Source: Oleiagrimonas sp963821885 (GTDB taxonomy: Bacteria > Pseudomonadota > Gammaproteobacteria > Xanthomonadales > Rhodanobacteraceae). From it: 64,000 nucleotides of DNA. Shown here one piece after another: positions 7,701 to 14,054 of this stretch. The first letter of the stretch is position 1. Each line of letters opens with the position of its first letter. The notes below the pieces were generated by a model, which saw nothing but the letters and a program-made list of their open reading frames with translations, ran no database searches and had not been told where the DNA came from. The stretch covers positions 1 through 64,000 of the forward strand of contig CAWGFN010000001.1 of the NCBI GenBank assembly GCA_963821885.1. The letters are read 5' to 3'. The position numbers were made by a program, and so were the translations under genes.

Positions 7701-8497
7701 CTACCCGTGCCACCCGTGCCACCCGTGCCACCTTGGCCAGAGCCATTGTCTGCACCACGCCCCCCGGGGCCGCCCAGGCCACCCGTGCCACCCGCGCCGC
7801 CCGTGATCGTGCCGCTGCTGGTCAGCGTGAAGCCGCTGCCGTATACCCCCGCGCCGCCGGTACCACCTGAGCCCCCCGAGCCACCCGTGCCACCAATGTA
7901 GTCATAGTTATGGTTATAGCTACCCGTGCCACCCGAGCCCCCCGGTCCGCCCGCGCCGCCCGTGAGGCCATCCCCACTGTTCAGAGAATATCCCCCCGTA
8001 CCGGGCATCACGTATCCCGACCCACCGCCACCGCCACCGCCGCCGCCCGCGCCGCCGGTAGCGATAGTGGCTGGGCTCCCGTAGCCGACCGGGCCGCCTG
8101 TGCCACCCGCGCCGCCCGCGCCGCCCGCGCCGTAACCATGGCCCCCGGCGCCACCCGCCGACCCTGCATGATCCGGGCTACCGCCCGTGCCGCCGTTGTC
8201 GGTGCTGTTGGCCCCCGTTCCGCCGGTGCCGCTGGACGTGCCCGCAGCATGGCCGCCGGGGCCACCTGCTGGGCCGGTGATATGGCCGGTGATCTGGGTC
8301 GTGGCCGCCAAGGCCGGTGCCGAGGGCGCCACGGCCAGTGCCAGCGCTATCGCAGTGACCAGCGACGCGGCATGCCGGGGCAGGCGGCGGCGTCCTTGCA
8401 CGGGGCTCGCGCTTCGGCCCTGGACACTGCCCAGTTCGGAGGTGACCTGGACCACGCCGAGCGCGGCATTGAAAACGATGCGATAGATCCTGTTCAT
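4769..8497 (-). CDS. giant glycine-rich autotransporter (type Va) with extended signal peptide
   Basis: A protein of about 1240 residues. ATG 8497 starts MNRIYRIVFNAALG, the typical extended signal peptide region of type V secretion; AGGGA lies 8 bases upstream, so it is preferred over ATG 8503. A normal signal hydrophobic core (LVTAIALALAVAPSAPALA) follows. Residues of roughly 70-690 are built almost wholly from GG-X units (GGAGGTGG, GGSGGSGG). They are interrupted about seven times by a module of the type GVSGSGFTLTNSGTITGG. Next comes a stem or beta-helix-like segment, then a C-terminal beta-barrel of about 280 residues ending in KVVYRW, an outer-membrane insertion signal. The passenger would be displayed on or released from the surface. 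Function unknown; the composition recalls mycobacterial PE_PGRS proteins, probably by convergence. Confidence 0.92.
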   Translation of the reverse strand: MNRIYRIVFNAALGVVQVTSELGSVQGRSASPVQGRRRLPRHAASLVTAIALALAVAPSAPALAATTQITGHITGPAGGPGGHAAGTSSGTGGTGANSTDNGGTGGSPDHAGSAGGAGGHGYGAGGAGGAGGTGGPVGYGSPATIATGGAGGGGGGGGGSGYVMPGTGGYSLNSGDGLTGGAGGPGGSGGTGSYNHNYDYIGGTGGSGGSGGTGGAGVYGSGFTLTSSGTITGGAGGTGGLGGPGGRGADNGSGQGGTGGTGGTGSSGGTGGAGVYGSGFTLTSSGTITGGAGGTGGLGGPGGRGANDVSGYGSDGGLGGYGGIGGHGGSGGTGVSGSGLTLTNSGTVTGGSGGSGGLGGSGGSGGDGGIYQYAPAHPGGAGGSGNFGGTGGSGGSGGAGVSGSSLTLTNGNGGTITGGHGGTGGTGGSGGSGGSGATGGAGVHVGNPNGTGAPGGTGGSGDFGGSGGTGGTGGAGVSGNGLTLTNDNGSTITGGDGGAGGSGGSGGSGGSGGSGGYGGTVGGPGGPGGSGGPGGPGGLGGTGGAGGTGGAGVSGSGFSLTNSGTISGGSGGSGGSGGYGGTGGSGGSGGSNNGYVYGTGGPGGSGGSGGSGGTGGSGGSGGSGVSGSGFTLTNSGTILGGSGGSAGTGGSGGTGGSGGTGGYGGGSTGASGSAGSAGSQGSGGLGSAGVMATGNATVINSGTIAGGLDGSGTVQADAVDFSGGGNTLELLSGAIFTGNVVSGSGTTNGGDTLELGGNTNTTLTGTLSTSAPSSYSGTPVFAGFNTLLKTGTSTWTITGASGSTPNGIAHWSVQGGILQVNGNFNPASTDKLSIGVRPTSTTTAVAGTDYGQLLVSGTANLNGEALTINVNAGTYTLGTGYTIVQAGTLNGTFGSVAFSRLFGGYITPQINYTGTTARLVLVPTTGGSGGALGPAYTTAQGVNIAGWGSQLGLLDIQQGLLNPQGGTAQGILRVDQKPDPGVWARYIDGSGSADGAHLDNQSLLLGFGTEVRDGLVLGAALNRGRDQTRTTAQNVSTTVTGVSAYGQYNRGPWFVDATLGAGHLSMDSHRHLDPTGLVANGHAGGSYTGMLAKAGYRITRDSLFLTPYAMLGYQQTHRNGYSEAGAGLLDLAYAGQTTRLSIASVGARLGSHMQLRDTLTLSPWIELGAMTYGGDTQQHQSVTLGNYNEVLQAKGAPSVSGVVNAGVALMSSRHWSAQLAYRGQFAHHTRMHSADLKVVYRW
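6519..7900 (-). repeat. glycine-codon repeat tract within the autotransporter
   Basis: On the plus strand the tract reads as endless GCCACCCGAGCC-type triplets, with GAGCCCCCCGAGCC runs. Inside it, 7581-7693 and 7752-7864 are 113-base direct copies that differ at only two positions. They lie 171 bases apart, so a gain or loss by recombination would remove or add exactly 57 residues without changing the frame. The tract is a likely site of length variation and of assembly error. Confidence 0.85.
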
Positions 8498-8824
8498 CAG
8501 CATTTCCCTGTCATTGAAGACAGCGTGCGCGATATGCCATCGCGCCGCAACACGGGAGCCTTCCGCGGAAAAAAGGGAGTCACCATTTCGCCGTCCCCGT
8601 CAATAGAATCATAAACGTCCGTCTCCCCGCTGCCGGGGAGATCAATTGAAAAGGGAATGGAGGGAATTAAATCCCGTCAGAGGGCGGTGATGAGGCTGGT
8701 GGTCGGCCGCGGGTTCGAACAAAGGGGTCAGAGTGTACTTCTCCATGATGGGTTGGATTAAAAGTCTACTCTGACCCCATTTTTTGGACCTCATTTTGTG
8801 CCCAGGGCGTGTTGCGTTTCGAGG
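8498..8824. other. intergenic region upstream of the autotransporter
   Basis: No gene is seen. A hairpin with 7-bp arms, TCTCCCC at 8622-8628 and GGGGAGA at 8635-8641, lies in the presumed 5' region of the autotransporter transcript. Composite repeat E occupies 8650-8790. The promoter for the autotransporter must lie in or before this stretch, but no convincing -35/-10 pair was identified. Confidence 0.45.
8650..8790. repeat. composite repeat E (MITE-like, REP pair)
   Basis: It starts AAGGGAATGGAGGGAATTAA and passes through CCCGTCAGAGGG and GGTCGGCCGCGGGTTCGAA. It then contains facing arms AAAGGGGTCAGAGTGTACTT (from 8721) and AAAGTCTACTCTGACCCC (to about 8778). The whole 140-base arrangement recurs at 12070-12212 with few differences, so it is a dispersed element and not a chance hairpin. 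No open reading frame lies inside. Confidence 0.8.
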
Positions 8825-9349
8825 TTATTGAATGGGTTGTGTCCGACACGGTGCAATAAGGTCATGCATGACCGGATCCACTCTTGCTTTGAATTCCGGG
8901 TTTGATGGGGACGCCAGCCTTCTCAGGGTCATGCCTGCATCGGATGTATAGAAGGTACTTATTTGTTTCTTTTCTGAATCGCTGAATTTGATGGGATCAA
9001 ATATGGGGGTGCCACTTTTCATCATCCTTTGTTGAGCCGCGTACTTGAAGAATTTATCGGCGAGTGGCGTCCTGTGAAAGTTGTCAGAAACCGTTAATTG
9101 CTCTTCAGTCAAGTGTTCATCCAAATAGGTCTGGATGACCTGAGACAAACTTTGATCATCCAGGTCTATGAGGCATTGCATGGCAAAGTTGGGGTTTTCT
9201 TTATCGGCAGCTGCGAATCTAACTCCCTGTATCATGAGATACGACAGCGTATTGGCTGTAGCCCCAGGTTTGTGATGCGATATGTGTCCACCCGCCAATG
9301 CAAGTACGGGGAAAATCAACAAACATAAAAAAAATGAGTATCGGCGCAC
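8825..9349 (-). CDS. secreted DUF2059-like protein
   Basis: GTG 9349 is preferred because AGGGGG lies 8 bases upstream and translation then begins with a classic signal peptide (MRRYSFFLCLLIFPVLALAGG). An upstream GTG at 9397 would add 16 residues before it. The mature part is about 150 residues. Its C-terminal KFSDSEKKQISTFYTSDAGM resembles the DUF2059 pattern of acidic helix, FY and small residues, so a periplasmic helical protein of that group is likely. Two cysteines could form a disulfide. Base composition is clearly more AT-rich than most neighbours, and repeat E ends only 35 bases past its stop, which suggests acquisition. Function unknown. Confidence 0.72.
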   Translation of the reverse strand: MRRYSFFLCLLIFPVLALAGGHISHHKPGATANTLSYLMIQGVRFAAADKENPNFAMQCLIDLDDQSLSQVIQTYLDEHLTEEQLTVSDNFHRTPLADKFFKYAAQQRMMKSGTPIFDPIKFSDSEKKQISTFYTSDAGMTLRRLASPSNPEFKARVDPVMHDLIAPCRTQPIQ

Positions 9350-9722
9350 TTGACTACCCCCTAATGATTGAAAGACTTGCAAGGATTCATTGCTCACATG
9401 CTGTAGCGCTTCACTCCACTGTATCGAAATCGGGTGGCGGGAACAATTTCTGGCTTAATTTCCTCCGTCCTCATTAAAGCCGTTAACGCGCCCTTTCTTC
9501 AAAGTCGACATTCCCCGGTAACCGGCCTGCAAGGGTACGCGCTGGCTTCCGGCGTCATGCGTTGCATCCAACCTTTTGCCGCGATGGTGCATCCAAGGGA
9601 CGCATCGCTTCTCCGCGACCCGGTCTCCTTTCGCCTGGGGGCCCGGCGGCGGAGTCCCTTTCGCGGCCATGCATCCCGCGTCCGGCTGGACCGGACGCCC
9701 GGCCCCTCGCAGCGAGCTTCCC
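9350..9722. other. intergenic region with no recognised feature
   Basis: Divergent spacer between the DUF2059-like gene and the esterase. The left half is AT-rich and the right half GC-rich. An open frame from 9576 runs into the esterase, but its N-terminal 49 residues show no signal peptide or homology and are taken as untranslated leader. Nothing else is seen. Confidence 0.4.
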
Positions 9723-10922
9723 ATGATTCGACACAGACTCGTGTCTCTTGCCTTGCCCGTCCTGCTGTCCCTGTGCGTATGGACCGCGACCGCGCGGGCG
9801 ACTCCCGAAGTCCCGGTCACCCGTTCCGGCACGCTGTCGCTGGCCACCGAATACCGCTTCGCCTCGAGCGCATTGGGCGACAAGCGCACGATCGTGGTGT
9901 CCGTGCCCGCGGGCTATGCCGCATCGAAGGCGCGCTATCCGGTCATCTACCTGCTCGATGGCATGCAGAACATCCGCCACGCAGCCGGGACCCGCGACGT
10001 GCTGGTGCGCTCGGGCGACATGCCGCCGGTGATCCTGGTCGGTCTCGAGAGCGTCGACCGTTCCCTGGACATGACGCCCTCGCGCATGCGGGACAACCCC
10101 AGGAGCGGCGGCGCATCGAAACTGCTCGCGCACCTGCGCGACGAAGTGATCCCCTACGTCGATGCGCACTACCGCACCAACGGTTTCCGCGTGCTCGCCG
10201 GCCACTCCTTCGGCGGGCTGTTCTGCGCCTGGGCCTGGATGCAGGATCCGAAGCTGTTCCAGGCCCAGATCATCATGTCGCCGGCCTTCTGGTGGAATCA
10301 CGAACAGATGCGCAAGGCGGTCGGCCCGTTTCTCGCCGCGCATCCGAAACTGGACACGTCCGTGTACTTCGGCATCGGCGCCGACGACGGCCTGGGCATG
10401 CGCCAGGAGTTGAAGCGTTTCGTCGACACCGTGAAGGCGAACCAGCCGAAGGGCATGCGCGTGGGCTATCGCGAGTTCGACGGCGAAGGCCACATGTCCG
10501 CGCCGCTGCGGACTTTCTATCGCGGCGTGAAATTCGTCTTCGCCGACCTTCGCCTTCCGGATCCGGTGATCCATCACTTCACCACCAGGGCCTTTCTTGC
10601 CCACGAGCGCATGATTCGGGACAAGTACGGCGCCTCGGCACGCCAGACCCAGGACCTGTACGTGCCGCTGGGACTGCATCTGCTCAAGATCGGCAACGTC
10701 GACGGTGCCATCGCGGTCCTGCGGCGCAACGCACAGGCCTATGCCGGCAACCGCTATCCGCAGAACCATGCCTGGCTGGCCAGCGCCTACGAGGCGGCCG
10801 GACGCAAGGCCGATGCCCTGGCCGAATACCGCCGCGCGTATCGTCTGGCCCTCGGGACCGGCTACGGCACGGCCGACGCATATCGCCGCAAGATCCTCGC
10901 GCTCGGTGGCCACGTGGACTGA
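9723..10922 (+). CDS. secreted esterase-D-like alpha/beta hydrolase with C-terminal TPR-like helices
   Basis: 399 residues from ATG 9723, the start that gives a signal peptide (LVSLALPVLLSLCVWTATARA). The core resembles the esterase D / enterochelin esterase (Fes, putative esterase) family. YPVIYLLDG lies near 72-80, the nucleophile elbow AGHSFGG has Ser162, and a DGEGH histidine sits further on. After about residue 300 comes a helical tail with NHAWLASAYEAAGRKADALAEYRRA, which reads like a TPR. Related proteins in this order combine esterase and TPR parts in the same way. Likely periplasmic hydrolysis of an acyl ester or siderophore-type substrate; the actual substrate cannot be told. No ribosome binding site of note. 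Confidence 0.87.
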   Translation: MIRHRLVSLALPVLLSLCVWTATARATPEVPVTRSGTLSLATEYRFASSALGDKRTIVVSVPAGYAASKARYPVIYLLDGMQNIRHAAGTRDVLVRSGDMPPVILVGLESVDRSLDMTPSRMRDNPRSGGASKLLAHLRDEVIPYVDAHYRTNGFRVLAGHSFGGLFCAWAWMQDPKLFQAQIIMSPAFWWNHEQMRKAVGPFLAAHPKLDTSVYFGIGADDGLGMRQELKRFVDTVKANQPKGMRVGYREFDGEGHMSAPLRTFYRGVKFVFADLRLPDPVIHHFTTRAFLAHERMIRDKYGASARQTQDLYVPLGLHLLKIGNVDGAIAVLRRNAQAYAGNRYPQNHAWLASAYEAAGRKADALAEYRRAYRLALGTGYGTADAYRRKILALGGHVD

Positions 10923-11497
10923 GCCGGTCTCCCGGACGTGCTTGCGGCGGTCTTGCCCGCCGCTTGCGCCGCCAAAAGGGGGCGGGGTGGCTCACTCTGA
11001 CCCGGTTCGCGGGATGCGTCCGCTGTCCGCGGCGAGTGTCCGTGGCACGTGTCCGCGGACGGGAATCCATGTCTTGATGAAGGACGAAAACGCCTGTGAA
11101 TGAAGCATTTCACAGCATGAAGCCGCTGGCACGGCTTTTGCGTTATCCGTCATCAATGACAGTACCCCTCACTCGAAGAAGAGCCGCCATGACATCCAGC
11201 ATCGAAGCCCTGGGGTTTCCACTTCTGTTCCGATCCTGTGCGCTGAACTGTGGGATGAGCATCGGCGGCATGCGGCTTCCGTAGCCGAAGAATTCTTGCC
11301 CATGTGGGCAAGAGCCGCAGGCTCCTGGCCTGCGCGTCACCATCCGGCGGGCTCCCCCTCACCGGATGCATGCGAATGATGCGTTCGAAACTTCCGGCTC
11401 ATGCCGGCATCGAGCGCATGGTTCGCACACGTTGTGCGGATCCAGCCCATTCCCCGGGCTGCCCGCATGTTCCCCATGAAAAACAAGGTAGTAACTC
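10923..11497. other. intergenic region with hairpin and repeat relic
   Basis: No convincing gene. ACTCTGACCC around 10994-11003 is a lone relic of the REP core in reverse. TCTTGCCC at 11294-11301 pairs with GGGCAAGA at 11306-11313 across an ATGT loop, a stable hairpin without a T-run. Short frames here lack ribosome binding sites and recognisable protein character. Confidence 0.4.
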
Positions 11498-11866
11498 ATG
11501 TACAACACTTCCTCGATACGTTCCCTCACGCAACGTCTTGCCCGTGGTCTGGCCTTGGCCGGCGTCATCGGCATGTTGGCCATGGCCAGCATCCCCACGG
11601 TCAGCGCACAGACCACGATGGGCTCGATTTTCGGCAAGGCGCCCGCAGGGGACACCATCACCGTGCACAGCGATACCGGTGCCGGTCGAACGGTCACGGT
11701 GGATGCCACCGGCCGTTACAAGGCTCTCGGGATGCCGATGGGCAACTACACGGTCACGCTGAAGCAAGGCGGCAAGGCCATTGCCAAGCACATCAATGTT
11801 CAGGTGGTCGCGTCCCGTGGGTCCGAGGTGGATTTCAAGTGCGGCACGATCAAGTGCGGTGAGTAA
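11498..11866 (+). CDS. small secreted protein: free-standing carboxypeptidase-regulatory-like domain
   Basis: 122 residues with a long signal peptide (LARGLALAGVIGMLAMASIPTVSA). A single beta-sandwich-like domain follows: MGSIFGKAPAGDTITV, DATGRYKALGMPMGNYTVTL. This is the layout of the N-terminal extension of Oar/OmpA-related TonB-dependent receptors of Xanthomonadales, including the conserved GRY...G.Y.V.L pattern. Here nothing follows: no TonB box, plug or barrel is found downstream, and a strong terminator closes the gene. It is either a receptor fragment that became a stand-alone periplasmic protein or an independent one-domain protein. Cys at FKCGTIKCG could form a disulfide loop at the C-terminus. 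AAGGTAG precedes the ATG. Confidence 0.82.
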   Translation: MYNTSSIRSLTQRLARGLALAGVIGMLAMASIPTVSAQTTMGSIFGKAPAGDTITVHSDTGAGRTVTVDATGRYKALGMPMGNYTVTLKQGGKAIAKHINVQVVASRGSEVDFKCGTIKCGE

Positions 11867-11919
11867 TGCCAACACGATGTAATTCCTGATGCCCGGATGC
11901 GCTTCTCGCGCACGAAGGC

Positions 11920-11952
11920 AGGCCCGGCAAGGAAACTTGCCGGGCCTTTCTC
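11920..11952 (+). terminator. Rho-independent terminator
   Basis: A 12-bp perfect stem, AGGCCCGGCAAG at 11920-11931 and CTTGCCGGGCCT at 11936-11947, encloses a GAAA tetraloop and is followed by TTCTC. It lies 54 bases past the stop of the small secreted protein and ends that transcript. Confidence 0.85.
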
Positions 11953-11999
11953 TTACCTATCCATCGGCAAGTCGAGGATCGTCCAGTTCTGGAAGGATC

Positions 12000-12212
12000 A
12001 ACCAACAGGGGCAGAGCCCCTTGCAGCTCCCAACAGTTCCATTATTGAAGTGTCTGCTTGGCGCTGGGAAAAAGGGGACGGAGGGCATTAAATCCCGTCA
12101 GAGGGTGGCGATGAGGCTCGCGGTCGGCCGCGGGTTCGAAAAAAGGGGGCAGAGTGTACTCTCCAGGATAAGTTGGAAAAAAATGTCTACTCTGACCCCT
12201 GTTTTGGACATT
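12000..12212. repeat. composite repeat F (modules of C and E joined)
   Basis: The left part, AACAGGGGCAGAGCCCCTTG to TTGAAGTGTCTGCTTGGCG, matches element C. The right part from 12070 matches element E, including GGTCGGCCGCGGGTTCGAA and facing arms ending TCTACTCTGACCCCTG. This copy therefore shows the full order of a larger composite of about 210 bases, of which C and E are partial copies. Confidence 0.8.
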
Positions 12213-12248
12213 GGCTTCCAGCGTCCCTGGCATCTCGGGAGGACGACG

Positions 12249-12848
12249 ATGAAAACCGTGCAAGGGTGGGCGATGGGTGTGCTTGTCCTGATGCTGATGC
12301 TGCCTTGCGCATGGGCCCGGGCGGACGTCGTGCTCAAGGTGTGGCACTTCAAGGGCGCCCAGGGCGATGTCGTTTTCACTGTGTCCACCTTCCCGGCCAC
12401 GCCGCACCAGGTGACGCTGTCGATCGATCCTCAGCCCGGCACGTCGCCGTCCGTGCTGGAATTGCGCGGGATGCTGGCGAAGGTGCTTGCCGCGTTGCCG
12501 GCGCTGGGGCATCCGCCTTCCGAGCTCGCGGGCATATCGATACCCATGGACCAGAGCCCGTATGCCACGGGACTGCTGCAGGCCATCGACCGGTCGGGCG
12601 CCTGGAAACACGATTGCATCCGCGCGATGCACTGCTTCCCGGCGTACCCCGTGGCGCAGTCGTATCTGCGTTCCGTGCATGCCTTCGGGGCCTTTGATGC
12701 CGTTCTCCGGCGCTACCACGATATCCATGGGGTGGATGTATCCGTCGACCCGATGGGATGTGACGTGAAAAAGGGCAAGCTCAGATGCTCCGGTCTGATC
12801 CAGCTGTCCATTGCCTGGCAGTACCGGCCGGCGTCCGTCAGGCGGTAA
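12249..12848 (+). CDS. secreted protein of unknown function
   Basis: 199 residues from ATG 12249, which has GGGAGGACG just upstream. An upstream extension of the frame runs through repeat F and is discarded. A signal peptide is clear (MKTVQGWAMGVLVLMLMLPCAWARA). The mature part has a beta-rich start (VVLKVWHFKGAQGDVVFTVSTFP), a proline-rich middle and three cysteine pairs' worth of Cys (DCIRAMHCF, GCDVKKGKLRC) that suit a disulfide-bonded periplasmic protein. No family is recognised. Repeat F ends 37 bases upstream, so its promoter must lie in or beyond the repeat. Confidence 0.72.
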   Translation: MKTVQGWAMGVLVLMLMLPCAWARADVVLKVWHFKGAQGDVVFTVSTFPATPHQVTLSIDPQPGTSPSVLELRGMLAKVLAALPALGHPPSELAGISIPMDQSPYATGLLQAIDRSGAWKHDCIRAMHCFPAYPVAQSYLRSVHAFGAFDAVLRRYHDIHGVDVSVDPMGCDVKKGKLRCSGLIQLSIAWQYRPASVRR

Positions 12849-13005
12849 GACAGCCGATGACATGGGGTGCCGGGGATCCTGTCCGGCGGATCGGACCCGT
12901 CACGGTCTGGCGTATGCACGGCGTCGGCGCCATCATCCGGTGTCGGGGTACGCATTCAAGCGGATGTGCGCGCACATAAAAACAAGCACATACAGGATCC
13001 TTCTC

Positions 13006-13974
13006 ATGAAAAATGTCTCTCGCATGCTGCTGTTTTCGGTTCTCGCGGCCGCTGCCGGACTGCTGGCGGGCGGCGCCCCGGCCGCGCGCGCCGCGGCGCC
13101 GATGGCCCACGCGTCCGCGCCGGGCTACTACCGTTTCATGCTGGGCGGTTTCGAGGTCACGGCCCTGAATGACGGGACCTCGGCCATGAAGCCCGCGACG
13201 ATCCTGCGCGGCATCACGCCGGCCGCGATCGACGCCGCGCTGGCCCGGCAGTTCGAGTCCTCGCCGGTGCAGACCTCGGTCAATGCGTTCCTGGTCAATA
13301 CCGGCAGCGCGCTGGTGCTGATCGACACCGGCACCGGCGCCCACGGGCCGTCCATCGGCCTGATGCTGAAGAACCTGAAGGCGTCCGGCTACACGCCGGA
13401 GCAGGTCGACGACGTCCTGATCACGCACATGCACCCGGACCACATCGGTGGACTGGTGGCGGACGGCAAGCGGGTGTTTCCCAACGCCACCGTGTGGGTC
13501 AACAAGAAGGGCGCCGACTACTGGCTCGATCCGGCCAACATCGCCCGCGCCGGCAAGGGCCGCGAAGGCGTGTTCACCCGGGCCATGGCGGTGATGAAAC
13601 CGTACAAGGCGGCCGGCCATTTCAAGACCTTCACCGGCAGCACCATCATCGTCCCCGGCATTCGCTCGATGCCCGAACCGGGCCACACGCCGGGTCATTC
13701 CGGCTACCTGGTCAGCAGCCGGGGCCAGACGATGCTGGCCTGGGGCGACATCATCCACGTGCAGGCCGTGCAGTTCCCCGATCCGTCGGTGACGGTCACC
13801 TACGACAGCACGCCGGACCAGGCCCGCGCCACGCGCCTGAAGGTCCTGGCCATGGCGGCCGGGGACAAGACCATCATCGCCGGCGCGCACCTGGCGTTTC
13901 CCGGCGTGGGCCACGTGCGCAAGGACGGGCAGGGCTACACCTGGGTGCCGCTCAACTACACCCTGCCGCAATGA
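13006..13974 (+). CDS. secreted MBL-fold metallo-hydrolase
   Basis: 322 residues from ATG 13006 with a signal peptide ending ...PAARAAA. The metallo-beta-lactamase fold is shown by THMHPDH with His141, His143, Asp145 and His146, then PGHTPGH and WGDIIH, which provide the other metal ligands. The order fits the lactonase-like branch (quorum-quenching lactonases, MBL fold proteins with an N-terminal FxxxxLNDG segment) rather than true beta-lactamases. Export to the periplasm is expected. The chemical substrate cannot be deduced. It is separated from the M48 gene by 80 bases in a convergent arrangement. Confidence 0.88.
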   Translation: MKNVSRMLLFSVLAAAAGLLAGGAPAARAAAPMAHASAPGYYRFMLGGFEVTALNDGTSAMKPATILRGITPAAIDAALARQFESSPVQTSVNAFLVNTGSALVLIDTGTGAHGPSIGLMLKNLKASGYTPEQVDDVLITHMHPDHIGGLVADGKRVFPNATVWVNKKGADYWLDPANIARAGKGREGVFTRAMAVMKPYKAAGHFKTFTGSTIIVPGIRSMPEPGHTPGHSGYLVSSRGQTMLAWGDIIHVQAVQFPDPSVTVTYDSTPDQARATRLKVLAMAAGDKTIIAGAHLAFPGVGHVRKDGQGYTWVPLNYTLPQ

Positions 13975-14054
13975 TGCGTGGGCGCCGCCCGGGTGGATCG
14001 ATGCACGCCCTTTGCGAGCGCGTCGTCCAGGGCGTTGCCCTGGGCCCGCGGCGG

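Noticed and set aside
6519..7900. possible CRISPR array, because of dense direct repeats
   Set aside because: The repeats are in-frame coding triplets without constant repeat and unique spacer organisation, and no cas genes are present.
6519..7901. proline-rich (PPEPPVPPEPP) frames opposite the autotransporter
   Set aside because: They are the necessary complement of glycine-codon repeats and have no start signals of their own.
8700..8725. possible tRNA gene, because of GGGTTCGAA
   Set aside because: No acceptor stem, D-arm or anticodon arm can be folded around it, and the box recurs in repeat F as part of the same element.
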